NCBI RefSeq assembly: GCF_000411115.1
Contig: NZ_KE150255.1
Coordinates: 124,001 to 188,000, forward strand
Length of the DNA: 64,000 nt
Direction of reading: 5' to 3'
Source: Capnocytophaga granulosa ATCC 51502
GTDB taxonomy: Bacteria > Bacteroidota > Bacteroidia > Flavobacteriales > Flavobacteriaceae
A model generated the notes under the pieces. That model made no database searches, was not told the origin of the DNA, and was given only the letters and a program-made list of their open reading frames with translations. The position numbers were made by a program, and so were the translations under genes. Below are positions 51,728 to 59,998 of the stretch, piece by piece. The number at the start of each line of letters is the position of its first letter. Within the stretch, counting starts at the first letter, position 1.

Positions 51728-53113
51728 TTATCTTAGGTTAGAGAGGTTACCTTTCTTAGAATTAACTCTCTGTACCCCCATGAAACTCTGTACTGTACGG
51801 AAACCTATATAGCTACGTGCAGAGTCTTGGTATTCATAATCACGGGTAGCCACTTGGGTATAGAAAGCCACATCTTTCCAAGAACCACCGCGGATTACTT
51901 TACGTTTGTTTTGTTGGTCATTTACGTTAGGGTTCATAGAGGACATGTATTCGTATGAGTTAGAATCATAAGAAGTATTTGTCCATTCTGATACGTTCCC
52001 TGCCATATTGTAGAGGTTGTACCCATTAGGGTGATATGATTTTGCTTCTACTGTATAAAGAGCATTATCGGCAGCATAGTCCCCACGTGAAGGCTTGAAG
52101 TTGGCCATGAAACAAGCTTTGCTATCCACGGTATAAGGTCCACCCCAAGGATAGGTAGCTGCTTCGAGACCTCCGCGAGCGGCAAACTCCCATTCAGCTT
52201 CGGTAGGAAGGCGGAATGCATTCACGTCTTTTCTCTTCTTTGCTTTTTGGAAAGAGTTCTTATAGAGGGTACGCCACTCACAGAAAGCCTTTGCTTGTCT
52301 CCAAGTAACACCTACCACAGGATACTCACTATAGGCATAGTGCCAAAAGTAGTCATTGTGCATAGGCTCATTGTAAGAGTAGTTAAAGTCCTTAATCCAC
52401 ACAGTGGTATCAGGATATATCTTTACGATTTCCTCTTTGATAAAGTCCTTACGTCCTTTTTTGTGAGAACGAGCTGCAGCTTCTATATCCATCCATTGGT
52501 ACTTGAAGACAAGTTTCTCCACCGCCAAAGGACGACGTCCGTTATAAGTCTCCTCAATAGGTACATACATGGAGTCCATCACCTCAACATAGTGCTCATC
52601 AGGCCATTTTTGTTTGTCCCATATGAGTTTCACTTTTCTGTTGATTTTACGCTTTTCAGGATTATCCTTCTCGCCATAGTTCTCATACATATACTTATCG
52701 TAGGCGCTTAGCTTCTCCTGATCGGTATCCAAGAAAGCGTACTTTCCAATACCTTCACCGCCAGCGGATTGCCCACTTTCTTCGGCCATGATAGCCAACT
52801 TGCGACGTACGATAGAGTCACGCACCCAATTGACGAACTGGCGATACTCACCATTGGTAATCTCGGTATCATCCATATAAAAAGGGCTTACGGTTACCGT
52901 TTTGGTAGTAGCATCCTCGGTATGCGCTTTATCATAGTCGGAGCTACCCATAACGAAAGCACCACCTGGAACAAGCGTCATTCCATAGGGCTTGGGCTGT
53001 TTCCATAGTCCACCCTTTACACCTGTAAGTTCCCCCTGGTCATTACCAGCGCCACAGGAAACCATCAGATAACCTATTACAACAAGTGCTACTTTTTTTA
53101 GTTTCAATATCAT
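51728..53113 (-). CDS. gldK: Gliding motility/T9SS lipoprotein GldK
   Basis: A 461-residue lipoprotein (lipobox GYLMVSC, Cys near 20) with a sulfatase-modifying-factor (FGE-sulfatase) fold: YGMTLVPGGAFVMGSSDYD, PVVGVTWRQAKAFCEW, RLPTEAEWEFAARGG, MAGNVSEWT, RGGSWKDVA, YIGFRTV. GldK sits at the inner face of the outer membrane as the ring of the secretion machine with GldN. It is the first gene of the operon. The FGE active-site cysteines are not expected to work in GldK. Confidence 0.96.
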   Translation of the reverse strand: MILKLKKVALVVIGYLMVSCGAGNDQGELTGVKGGLWKQPKPYGMTLVPGGAFVMGSSDYDKAHTEDATTKTVTVSPFYMDDTEITNGEYRQFVNWVRDSIVRRKLAIMAEESGQSAGGEGIGKYAFLDTDQEKLSAYDKYMYENYGEKDNPEKRKINRKVKLIWDKQKWPDEHYVEVMDSMYVPIEETYNGRRPLAVEKLVFKYQWMDIEAAARSHKKGRKDFIKEEIVKIYPDTTVWIKDFNYSYNEPMHNDYFWHYAYSEYPVVGVTWRQAKAFCEWRTLYKNSFQKAKKRKDVNAFRLPTEAEWEFAARGGLEAATYPWGGPYTVDSKACFMANFKPSRGDYAADNALYTVEAKSYHPNGYNLYNMAGNVSEWTNTSYDSNSYEYMSSMNPNVNDQQNKRKVIRGGSWKDVAFYTQVATRDYEYQDSARSYIGFRTVQSFMGVQRVNSKKGNLSNLR

Positions 53114-53138
53114 AATCTACAATATTATTTCAGGGAGG

Positions 53139-53146
53139 CAAATGTA
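53139..53146 (-). promoter_or_regulatory. -7 box TACATTTG of the gldKLMN operon
   Basis: Minus-strand TACATTTG, 25 bases before the gldK ATG. The remainder of the 53114-53451 gap is AT-rich and shows no gene, repeat or clear terminator. Confidence 0.55.
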
Positions 53147-53451
53147 GTCATTTTTTATTTGTCTTACACTACTTTTTCTCTCAAGACCTCACTATTTTTA
53201 AAGATTTTTCGTTCAACTTCTCAAAAAGAAAAATGTTATTTGCTGATTAACAATAGATTACACCCGCTAAAGACCTTATTGCCTTACAAAAAAAGTTATT
53301 AACAACTCCTATGTAAATCATAAAATATCTTTAGCCTCTCTCTTGAAGATGAACAAATCCTTTTAACAGCAAGGGTTCTTTTGAAAAAATCATTACATTA
53401 GAACTCCCCTTTTTTGTTTAATTCTTCACGATTGGTTTTACAGCGTATTTT

Positions 53452-53967
53452 TTATTTAAATTCCAAAATCACATCCTCAATATAAGTAAGGTAATCCTTA
53501 CCTTGGTCTTTGAGGAATTGTTGGAAGTATTGCTCTCCTGCTTCGATACCGCCAGCTTGTTCTACTTGCAATATTTTTTGGTACAAGGGAGCGATGTGCT
53601 TTTCTATAGTCTGCTCAGGAACAGAGGTTCTTCTACCCATGTAGTTGATGATCTGTCCGCTTGGGTCACGGATAATATCAAAATCGGTAATTACCCAATA
53701 ATATTCGCCTGACTTAGCTAAATTTTTAACAATTGCATGGAAGTTAATCCCTTTTTGGATGTTATCCCAAAGGATTTTGAATATAGTCTTAGGCATATCA
53801 GGGTGACGAATCACGTTGTGAGGCTTACCTATTAGTTCAGCTTCATTATATCCGCAAACGTCCATAAATACCTGATTTACATACTCTATCACTCCCTTTG
53901 CATCGGTTTTACTCATAATGGTCTTGGTCTTATCCCAAGCTACTTCCTTATTTACTGGTGTACTCAT
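53452..53967 (-). CDS. PAS-domain sensor protein (Aer-type PAS, no output domain)
   Basis: The 171-residue protein has one PAS domain (IMSKTDAKGVIEYVNQVF, GYNEAELIGKPHNVIRHPD, MPKTIFKILWDNIQKG, GEYYWVITDFDIIRDPSG). The HNVIRHPDMP stretch is the mark of Aer-like PAS domains, which often bind FAD or haem for redox sensing. A helical C-terminal tail follows and no kinase or methyl-accepting domain is present, so signals must pass to another protein. A -7 box (TATCTTTG, minus, 53990-53997) lies 23 bases upstream. Confidence 0.85.
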   Translation of the reverse strand: MSTPVNKEVAWDKTKTIMSKTDAKGVIEYVNQVFMDVCGYNEAELIGKPHNVIRHPDMPKTIFKILWDNIQKGINFHAIVKNLAKSGEYYWVITDFDIIRDPSGQIINYMGRRTSVPEQTIEKHIAPLYQKILQVEQAGGIEAGEQYFQQFLKDQGKDYLTYIEDVILEFK

Positions 53968-54153
53968 AAGTCTAACTGTTTATTCGGCGCAAAGATATAA
54001 AAATATTTTTAGAAACAAATAAAAAATGTTCTTTTTTTATCTTTTTTTCATAAAAACTTATCAACCGATTTTTTATTTATACCTTAAATTATATATCTTT
54101 CGCTAAAATCGATTTTATTTAATTGATAATCAGACGATTACAAATTCTACTTA

Positions 54154-55128
54154 TTATTTATTTTTTTCTTTGAAATTTATTAACAACGCCTCCACTTCTT
54201 GGGCTTGGGTTTGTTTTCCGTTGCGCTGTAACCACTTCATGGTATGCTCCAGATAAGATTCTGAAGGGGTAAAAGTATAGTGTAGCCTTTGGGAAAGTGC
54301 TTTATATCGCTCGGTTATTACTTGTGGATTTTCCTCTATATCATTGCGGTCAATGAACATCTCGGCAAAGAGCGCACGGAACATGTCTATATTACCGATA
54401 AGCTGTATGGTACCATGGTTTTCCTTGGAGTACTCAGAAATCTTCCATTGTAGATTGGGGAAAGCATTAGCTGTAAGCATTGTCTTGAGCTTGTCAAAGG
54501 TAGCCACATGCCCGCTACGACCATTATGGCGTATCTTATAGCCCGTATGGGTGATATAGAGCAAGCGGTTTTGGAAATCCTTCCCCTTGCTTTGCTCAAA
54601 GAGCTTGATCCCGTAACCCTCGCCCCACCATAGGCTGGGATCATGAGCGATATAGGCATTGAACAAGTCAGTATACTTTATCAGAGCATCCACCACCGAG
54701 AGGCCTCCGAGGGAGTGCCCTACCACTATACGAAAGTCCTTACAGCGATATTTGCCCTCCACCAAGGGCTTAAGCTCTTCGCGGACAAACTTCCAAAAGC
54801 GATCATTCTCTGTGGTGAAATCATTATCTCGCTCAGTGCTTTCTATTCCTACGACTATCATTTCAGGTATATTGGGAATCCCTTGGGTGAGCTTCTCCAT
54901 AAGAGTAGTGAAATAATTGAAGTTGGTTTGCGCATCAAGCAGATAGACCACAGGGTAATCCATGGGGGTAAGGGAGCTATCATTATAGGAAGGAGGCAGG
55001 TAGAGGTCTATGGTGCGCTCCCCGCCCATAATGGTAGAAGGGAGCGTAAAACGCTCCCCTATACAAATAGCTGTCTGTGCCCAAGTGCTACACACGGATA
55101 GGAAAAATAGACAGATGATATGTTTCAT
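54154..55128 (-). CDS. Alpha/beta-hydrolase esterase (Fes/IroE/esterase D-like)
   Basis: About 324 residues from the ATG at 55128 (MKHIICLFFLSVCSTWAQ, signal peptide). Features of the putative-esterase family: RTIDLYLPPSYNDSS, YPVVYLLDAQTNFNYF, VVGIESTERDNDF, the nucleophile elbow VVGHSLGGLSVVDAL, AYIAHDPSLWWGE, and a late Asp/His region. Related periplasmic enzymes hydrolyse catecholate siderophores. Its gene follows a DUF4374 lipoprotein and a TonB receptor by one base, making ferric-siderophore processing likely (inference). Confidence 0.8.
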   Translation of the reverse strand: MKHIICLFFLSVCSTWAQTAICIGERFTLPSTIMGGERTIDLYLPPSYNDSSLTPMDYPVVYLLDAQTNFNYFTTLMEKLTQGIPNIPEMIVVGIESTERDNDFTTENDRFWKFVREELKPLVEGKYRCKDFRIVVGHSLGGLSVVDALIKYTDLFNAYIAHDPSLWWGEGYGIKLFEQSKGKDFQNRLLYITHTGYKIRHNGRSGHVATFDKLKTMLTANAFPNLQWKISEYSKENHGTIQLIGNIDMFRALFAEMFIDRNDIEENPQVITERYKALSQRLHYTFTPSESYLEHTMKWLQRNGKQTQAQEVEALLINFKEKNK

Positions 55129-55129
55129 A

Positions 55130-56476
55130 TTATTCAAAACGTCCTATAGCATTGATTACAGTGGCACCTTTTACTACTAAGCCCTTAGTAGCGGCATTGG
55201 TTGCAGGATCTATGACATAGATAGCAGGGTCGGTACCTTGTTCGTTTACTGGTAGATATACCTTACCTCCGTAGATTGCAGGGGTAATAGGATTGGTCAC
55301 GATATTAGTACATTTGGCAGGGTCAGGAAGTCCAGCTACCCAGTTGAGTGTTTTAGCTTCTACATCCACTATGGCGTAGTGATATACATCCAAAGAGCGG
55401 AGGTTGGCCTTAGCAGCATCATTGAAGAACTCTACAAGGAATTTATTCTCTGTGATATGCCATACGCGACGGAAAAGACCGTTGTTAGATACGGCAGAGA
55501 TATCAAAGAAATAGCTATCATCAAAGGTAGTTGCCCCTGCCTTGATACGCAAAGCTCCCGCAGGCTTAGTGGTAGCCTTATCTGCTTTAGCTGGTGCTTT
55601 GGCTGGTGCAGGATTCTTAGCGATAGCTCCTGAGAAAACATATACATCTCCGTTGGCTACCTTGCCCATTTCCAAGAGGTATTGGCTCTTAAAGCGTCCT
55701 GCTGAGTAGCTGAGCTTATCGCTCTTGTAGTAACGCTTAAGGTTCAAATCCTTATCAAGTACTCCTACATATACCACATCGGTATTTTCCATATAGCCTG
55801 TACTGGATCCCTGTCCTGGTTGTACATCTTTGTATTCAGAAACAAGCATACCTGTGAGGAACTCTCCATTGCCATTGTCCAAAATACCTGCAAAAGATAC
55901 GATCTCGGTATCATTCATATTGTCCCCTAAGAACTTATTGGTATGAATGGTTTTACGAGAAGCCTCTCCGAAGTCAGAAGTATTACGGAAGATAAAAGTA
56001 GCTCCATCATTTTTCCCTTCAAAAGCCTGTCCACTTACCGCTGTTACATAGTAATTATTAAAGAAGCCGAAGGTAGTAGCACGCTCATTTACCTCAAACT
56101 CACTGATAGGATTTACTTCTCCCTTTGCATCGCGTGCATAGGAAACACCTATACCAGCTCCCTTAAACTCATAAGAGAGACCTGCTGCGATGTTTTTATT
56201 AAACAACCAAAAATAGCCATTAGCAGGTTTTAACTGTAATTTGTTAGACCCTAAAGGTACTTCTCCTTTGGTTACATCTTCAGCAAGGAGTACATAGCGG
56301 GCTTTGTTTTCGGCTCCTCCTGCATCAATAAAGAAGCTATTTACTTCTGTTGCATCAGGGGTTGGAGTTGGTTTTCCTCCATTATTATCATCACTCTTAG
56401 AGCATGACACCAAAGTAGTTGCTCCTACAAGTCCAAGGAACAACATTTTTCTAATAGTTTGAAAATTAATATACAT
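55130..56476 (-). CDS. DUF4374 surface lipoprotein (siderophore-binding type)
   Basis: The 448-residue protein has a lipobox (VGATTLVSC, Cys near 25) followed by an acidic, flexible stretch (KSDDNNGGKPTPTP). The remainder has a beta-propeller rhythm (ARYVLLAEDVTKGEV, NGYFWLFNKNI, KTLNWVAGLPDP, GGKVYLPVNEQG, IYVIDPATNAATKG) typical of DUF4374. I recall that XusB, the xenosiderophore-binding lipoprotein of Bacteroides, belongs to this type. It sits between a TonB receptor and an esterase and should bind the iron complex at the cell surface. Confidence 0.8.
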   Translation of the reverse strand: MYINFQTIRKMLFLGLVGATTLVSCSKSDDNNGGKPTPTPDATEVNSFFIDAGGAENKARYVLLAEDVTKGEVPLGSNKLQLKPANGYFWLFNKNIAAGLSYEFKGAGIGVSYARDAKGEVNPISEFEVNERATTFGFFNNYYVTAVSGQAFEGKNDGATFIFRNTSDFGEASRKTIHTNKFLGDNMNDTEIVSFAGILDNGNGEFLTGMLVSEYKDVQPGQGSSTGYMENTDVVYVGVLDKDLNLKRYYKSDKLSYSAGRFKSQYLLEMGKVANGDVYVFSGAIAKNPAPAKAPAKADKATTKPAGALRIKAGATTFDDSYFFDISAVSNNGLFRRVWHITENKFLVEFFNDAAKANLRSLDVYHYAIVDVEAKTLNWVAGLPDPAKCTNIVTNPITPAIYGGKVYLPVNEQGTDPAIYVIDPATNAATKGLVVKGATVINAIGRFE

Positions 56477-56546
56477 AAATATAAATAGTTTTGAATTTTC
56501 AGTTTTGAGTCGTTAGTGGTCAGTGGTTAGTGGTTAGTGGTTAGTA

Positions 56547-58898
56547 CTAAAACCTATACCCTAATTTCACATAAAAGGTTCTACCTGCTTTTTGCAGACT
56601 ATAGTTATCATATAGCAGCGCATCGGTAAAGTTCTTGACCTCGGCCGAGAGGGTATATTTATTCCTTGGCGCTGTATAGGTAAGGCTTAGATCGTGGGAG
56701 AGCTGCGTGGGTACGGTGATTTTCGCCCCCTCGCTCTGCCAAGAGAGGAAAAACTCATGCGTATAAGCCAAGTTATAGCCCAAGGTAAGCCCATCGTCCT
56801 GAGTGATAAGGTCGGCAAAGGTATAAGAGGCATCGGCATTACCAAAGAGATAAGGCATGTTAGGCACCCGATCCTTGTAGGTGAGCGAATTGGCTCCGTT
56901 GGTATTTTTGCGTTCGTGGTTGCGCATATCCATATAAGAGAGATTTCCCCCTACAGAAAAGGTTTTCTGATAGAAATAGCGCAGGGTGAAATCACCGCCC
57001 AACGTAAGTACCTTGCCATGGTTCTTGCTGGTAGCTGCTCCTGTGCTGGCTACATTGCGAATGATATAGTCCTGAATATAGCGCAGGGCAAAGCCTCCTT
57101 CCGCTAAAAGAGCATGGCCATTAGCTTCGGGCTGCCAAGAGAGATTCACGTTGAGATTATTGCTCTGCTCAGGGCGCAATTGGTTGGCTCCTATCTCTAA
57201 GTCACCATCTCCGAAAAGCTCTCGGTCATTGGGCAAGCGGTAGCTCTTTTCATAAGAGAGCTTGGCCAATAGTTCCTTAGAAAACTCATAAGAAGAACCT
57301 ATCCCCGCCCCCAAAGCATCGGTACGCTCGGTATGATCTTCATAAACGGACAAATAGCCGTGGCCACTCACCACTGCAGGGCCTGTTACTTTAGCTGCAT
57401 AATATTTGCCGAAGGCTAAGACCGTCCACTGGTCATTCGGCACATATTTGTACGAGAGGCCTGTGATATTCTTCTGGTTGATGCGATCCATAAAATCAGC
57501 ATCAGAAGAAAAAGGCGTAAAAAGCTGGCTCTTGGTCAATCTATAATAGTGGCTAAAGGTATGCGTAAGCTGCAAGAAGTGCTTTTCGCTTAGCCAATAA
57601 TCCAAATGTGCCGCCACATAGGCTGTCTTGCCTTCAAAGACTGTATTCTGATACATAGCCTCTCCCATCGTAGGCTTAGTTCTGTAGGAGCCGTCCCAAC
57701 TATACATACGATTCTCCTCATCTACGACATTGGTAGTTGTCAGGTCGTAACGGCCTGTAACGGAGAGGCTCAGCCCCTCCAACAAGTTTTTCTTTTCGTA
57801 CTCTATCCCTGTACTATAGGTATAGGAGGTTTGGTACTTACCCCCAAAGACAATCTGCATGAGATTGGCATTCTGTATCTGTTTGTACTCTTGGTTATAG
57901 TTCAGGGAGAAAGAGAGCTTATCTGCCCAAGGCTCCTTGAAAATATTCACTTTCCCAATGATCACCTCATTGTGATAACGATCATGGAAACGCTTGAACC
58001 ATTGTCTATCCTTGGAATAAATCCCCTTGGCCAAATCTAAATAATGGGTAAGCACCTTATAGCTATTATCGGAATAGTTCTGATAGGCGTTGAACTCTAT
58101 CCCTATATTATCGGTCAGTGGTGCCCCTACATTGAGCGTACTCTTATGGGTATTGAAAGAGCCAAAAGTATAACTTAGGTTAGCATACTGAGCATTGCTG
58201 CGCTTGGTAACGATATTCACCGCCCCTCCCAAGGCATCAGAACCAAAGGTAACAGGCACCACTCCTTTATAAATTTCAATACGGTCAATTAGTTCAGTAG
58301 GGATATTGCCTATTTGAAAAGAAGAAGCCCTACTGATAGGCACCCCATCCACAAAAGTACGTACATGCTGACCTGTAAAACCATTGAGATTGATTTGGCT
58401 CTCAGCTCCCACACCACCCGTTTCGCGTACCTTTACCCCAGAGGCTTTGGCAAGCATATCGGCGGCATTGCTATTGAGGTGTGTGAGCTTGGAGGCATCT
58501 ATAGCAGCTACATTATAGGCACTCTTCTCCACCTGCTTGATGGGGGTGATTGCCTCCACCGTAATGCCTGTAAGAGCGGTGATTTCTTCCTCCATTGCCA
58601 CATTGAGCACCACCACAGGTTGTGTCACGGTAAGAGTTTGCTCTTGTGCCTTATAGCCCATGGACTCTATAGAGAATGTATAAGGCACTTTTCTATAAGG
58701 TACTGACAGAGAAAAATTCCCTTGGCCATCGGCCACTGCATACTTTTTAAGTTCCTTAAGCTGCACTACTGCCCCCATTACAGGCTCTTTGCCTGCGGTG
58801 ATACGCCCCTTTACGGTAGCTATTTGCTGGGCAGAAAGTACCCCTACACAGAGGTAAAACACACAAAACCAAAAACTTCTGAAAGAGAAATACATCAT
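56547..58898 (-). CDS. TonB-dependent siderophore-type receptor
   Basis: A 783-residue protein: signal peptide (CVFYLCVGVLSAQQ), a carboxypeptidase-regulatory-like domain (ATVKGRITAGKEPVMGAVV), plug (AADMLAKASGVKVRETGGVG, NGFTGQHVRTFVDGVPISR, DRIEIYKGVVPVTFGSDALG) and a barrel ending in TFYVKLGYRF with a terminal Phe. The plug GALGGAVNIVT-like stretch is usual for iron-complex receptors. It heads the operon with DUF4374 and the esterase. A -7 box TATCTTTG lies at 58928-58935. Confidence 0.9.
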   Translation of the reverse strand: MMYFSFRSFWFCVFYLCVGVLSAQQIATVKGRITAGKEPVMGAVVQLKELKKYAVADGQGNFSLSVPYRKVPYTFSIESMGYKAQEQTLTVTQPVVVLNVAMEEEITALTGITVEAITPIKQVEKSAYNVAAIDASKLTHLNSNAADMLAKASGVKVRETGGVGAESQINLNGFTGQHVRTFVDGVPISRASSFQIGNIPTELIDRIEIYKGVVPVTFGSDALGGAVNIVTKRSNAQYANLSYTFGSFNTHKSTLNVGAPLTDNIGIEFNAYQNYSDNSYKVLTHYLDLAKGIYSKDRQWFKRFHDRYHNEVIIGKVNIFKEPWADKLSFSLNYNQEYKQIQNANLMQIVFGGKYQTSYTYSTGIEYEKKNLLEGLSLSVTGRYDLTTTNVVDEENRMYSWDGSYRTKPTMGEAMYQNTVFEGKTAYVAAHLDYWLSEKHFLQLTHTFSHYYRLTKSQLFTPFSSDADFMDRINQKNITGLSYKYVPNDQWTVLAFGKYYAAKVTGPAVVSGHGYLSVYEDHTERTDALGAGIGSSYEFSKELLAKLSYEKSYRLPNDRELFGDGDLEIGANQLRPEQSNNLNVNLSWQPEANGHALLAEGGFALRYIQDYIIRNVASTGAATSKNHGKVLTLGGDFTLRYFYQKTFSVGGNLSYMDMRNHERKNTNGANSLTYKDRVPNMPYLFGNADASYTFADLITQDDGLTLGYNLAYTHEFFLSWQSEGAKITVPTQLSHDLSLTYTAPRNKYTLSAEVKNFTDALLYDNYSLQKAGRTFYVKLGYRF

Positions 58899-58927
58899 AT
58901 AGCTTACATCCTATTTCTAAACGGGGG

Positions 58928-58935
58928 CAAAGATA
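58928..58935 (-). promoter_or_regulatory. -7 box TATCTTTG of the siderophore operon
   Basis: Minus-strand TATCTTTG, 29 bases before the receptor ATG. No clear Fur-like palindrome was recognised. Confidence 0.5.
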
Positions 58936-58996
58936 CTAATTTATTTGGAATAATTCTAAAATAATTTATTGATTAGCAGATTTGTCTAAGTTAATT

Positions 58997-59035
58997 AAAA
59001 ATCCCCATGAGTTATGATAGCTCACGGGGATTTTT
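58997..59035 (-). terminator. Intrinsic terminator after the 59080-59358 fragment
   Basis: AAAAATCCCCATGAG and CTCACGGGGATTTTT pair around a 9-base loop, with T-runs on both sides, so it can work in either direction. Confidence 0.75.
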
Positions 59036-59079
59036 AGTATTTCTCTATTGTGCTACGTCCTAAACTGTTAATTGGCATA

Positions 59080-59358
59080 TCATCTCCACAAAAGCAGGAT
59101 CTCGGTGAGAGGAGAAGAGCGTTTGCGCAGCAAATCGATATAATCAGTTTGTAGTTTGCACCAGTCGGCTTTGGAAGTAGGGCATCCCCATATTTTTGAC
59201 CATATACCAGTAGCAAAAATATCGTCGCGGTTGAAATCGTCTTCCCAAACTAATTCCCATTCCTCTTTTTCTTTGGAAGGGGTGTCCTCTTCTTTTTGTT
59301 CTTGAGAGGAGCCTACAATGATGCTCCAAATGCATAAAATAATAAAAGTTTTTCTCAT
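59080..59358 (-). pseudogene. N-terminal fragment of a GH16-like secreted protein
   Basis: The frame starts with MRKTFIILCIWSIIVGSSQ (signal peptide), a charged linker (KEEDTPSKEKEEWE), then LVWEDDFNRDDIFATGIWSK, which resembles the first strands of family 16 glycoside hydrolases. It then loses similarity (DYIDLLRKRSS) and stops after 92 codons. The catalytic ExDxxE segment is absent. It is a truncated remnant, although a small secreted protein cannot be excluded. Confidence 0.45.
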
Positions 59359-59438
59359 AATATTGTATTGTTTTTAAGTTATTCTAAATGCAAAAGTATT
59401 GATAATTAGCAAATTAGCAAATTAGTAAATTAGCGAAT

Positions 59439-59469
59439 TTGCATATTAGGCAATTAAGTATTACTTTTG
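59439..59469 (+). promoter_or_regulatory. Promoter of the small coiled-coil lipoprotein
   Basis: TTG 59439-59441, a 20-base spacer, and TACTTTTG 59462-59469; ATG at 59496. The DNA just before it is a GCAAATTA tandem repeat. Confidence 0.55.
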
Positions 59470-59495
59470 CGGAATTAATTTAAATATAAAAAAAG

Positions 59496-59915
59496 ATGAA
59501 AAAAGTACTTTTAATGGGAGTGTTAGCTTCCTTTATGTTAGCGGGTTGTGGTACAGCTAAATCACCAGAGATGAAACGCTTGGAAAAACAAGAACAAGCC
59601 TTGAAACTCAATACTGAGCTCAACGAATTGCAAATGAAACTCACTCAAGAGCAAACCAATAATCAGTCGTTGCAAACTGAGGCTACGCAAGCTAATGAAG
59701 AAGCTACCAATCGTACGGATGCTTTTAGTGATGCGAGTTCGGCTTCGGCAAGTGCTAAAAAAGCGAACAAAGCTGAAAAGGCTTTGCGCAAAGCTAGTAA
59801 AGCTAATAAGCAATTAGCCAAAAGTAATCGCCGTATTGAGAAGTTGCAAAAAGACATCACTAAATTGCAAGAAAAGATAACTAAACTAAATGCTGAAGTA
59901 GAATTTAGCAAATAG
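59496..59915 (+). CDS. Small coiled-coil lipoprotein, 139 aa
   Basis: A lipobox (FMLAGC, Cys near 19) is followed by a nearly continuous helix with heptad-like spacing (MKRLEKQEQALKLNTELNE, RIEKLQKDITKLQEKITKL). A Ser/Ala-rich middle (AFSDASSASASAKKANKAEK) interrupts it. It resembles Lpp- or SlyB-like spacer lipoproteins only in style, and I do not recognise a family. It would be anchored in the outer membrane, with the helix in the periplasm. Confidence 0.75.
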   Translation: MKKVLLMGVLASFMLAGCGTAKSPEMKRLEKQEQALKLNTELNELQMKLTQEQTNNQSLQTEATQANEEATNRTDAFSDASSASASAKKANKAEKALRKASKANKQLAKSNRRIEKLQKDITKLQEKITKLNAEVEFSK

Positions 59916-59935
59916 ATACAAGTTAGATGTCTTAT

Positions 59936-59974
59936 TAAAAATTCCCGTGTGGTAGTACCACATGGGAATTTTTA
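59936..59974. terminator. Bidirectional intrinsic terminator
   Basis: AAAAATTCCCGTGTGGTA and TACCACATGGGAATTTTT form a long stem. It lies between the convergent lipoprotein gene and the DJ-1/esterase gene and can serve both. Confidence 0.8.
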
Positions 59975-59998
59975 TTTATTGCTTGTCGTGCTACGACC

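Noticed and set aside
57606..58040. Plus-strand ORFs of 130-144 codons opposite the TonB receptor
   Set aside because: They lie antisense to a clear receptor gene and show no motifs or promoter.
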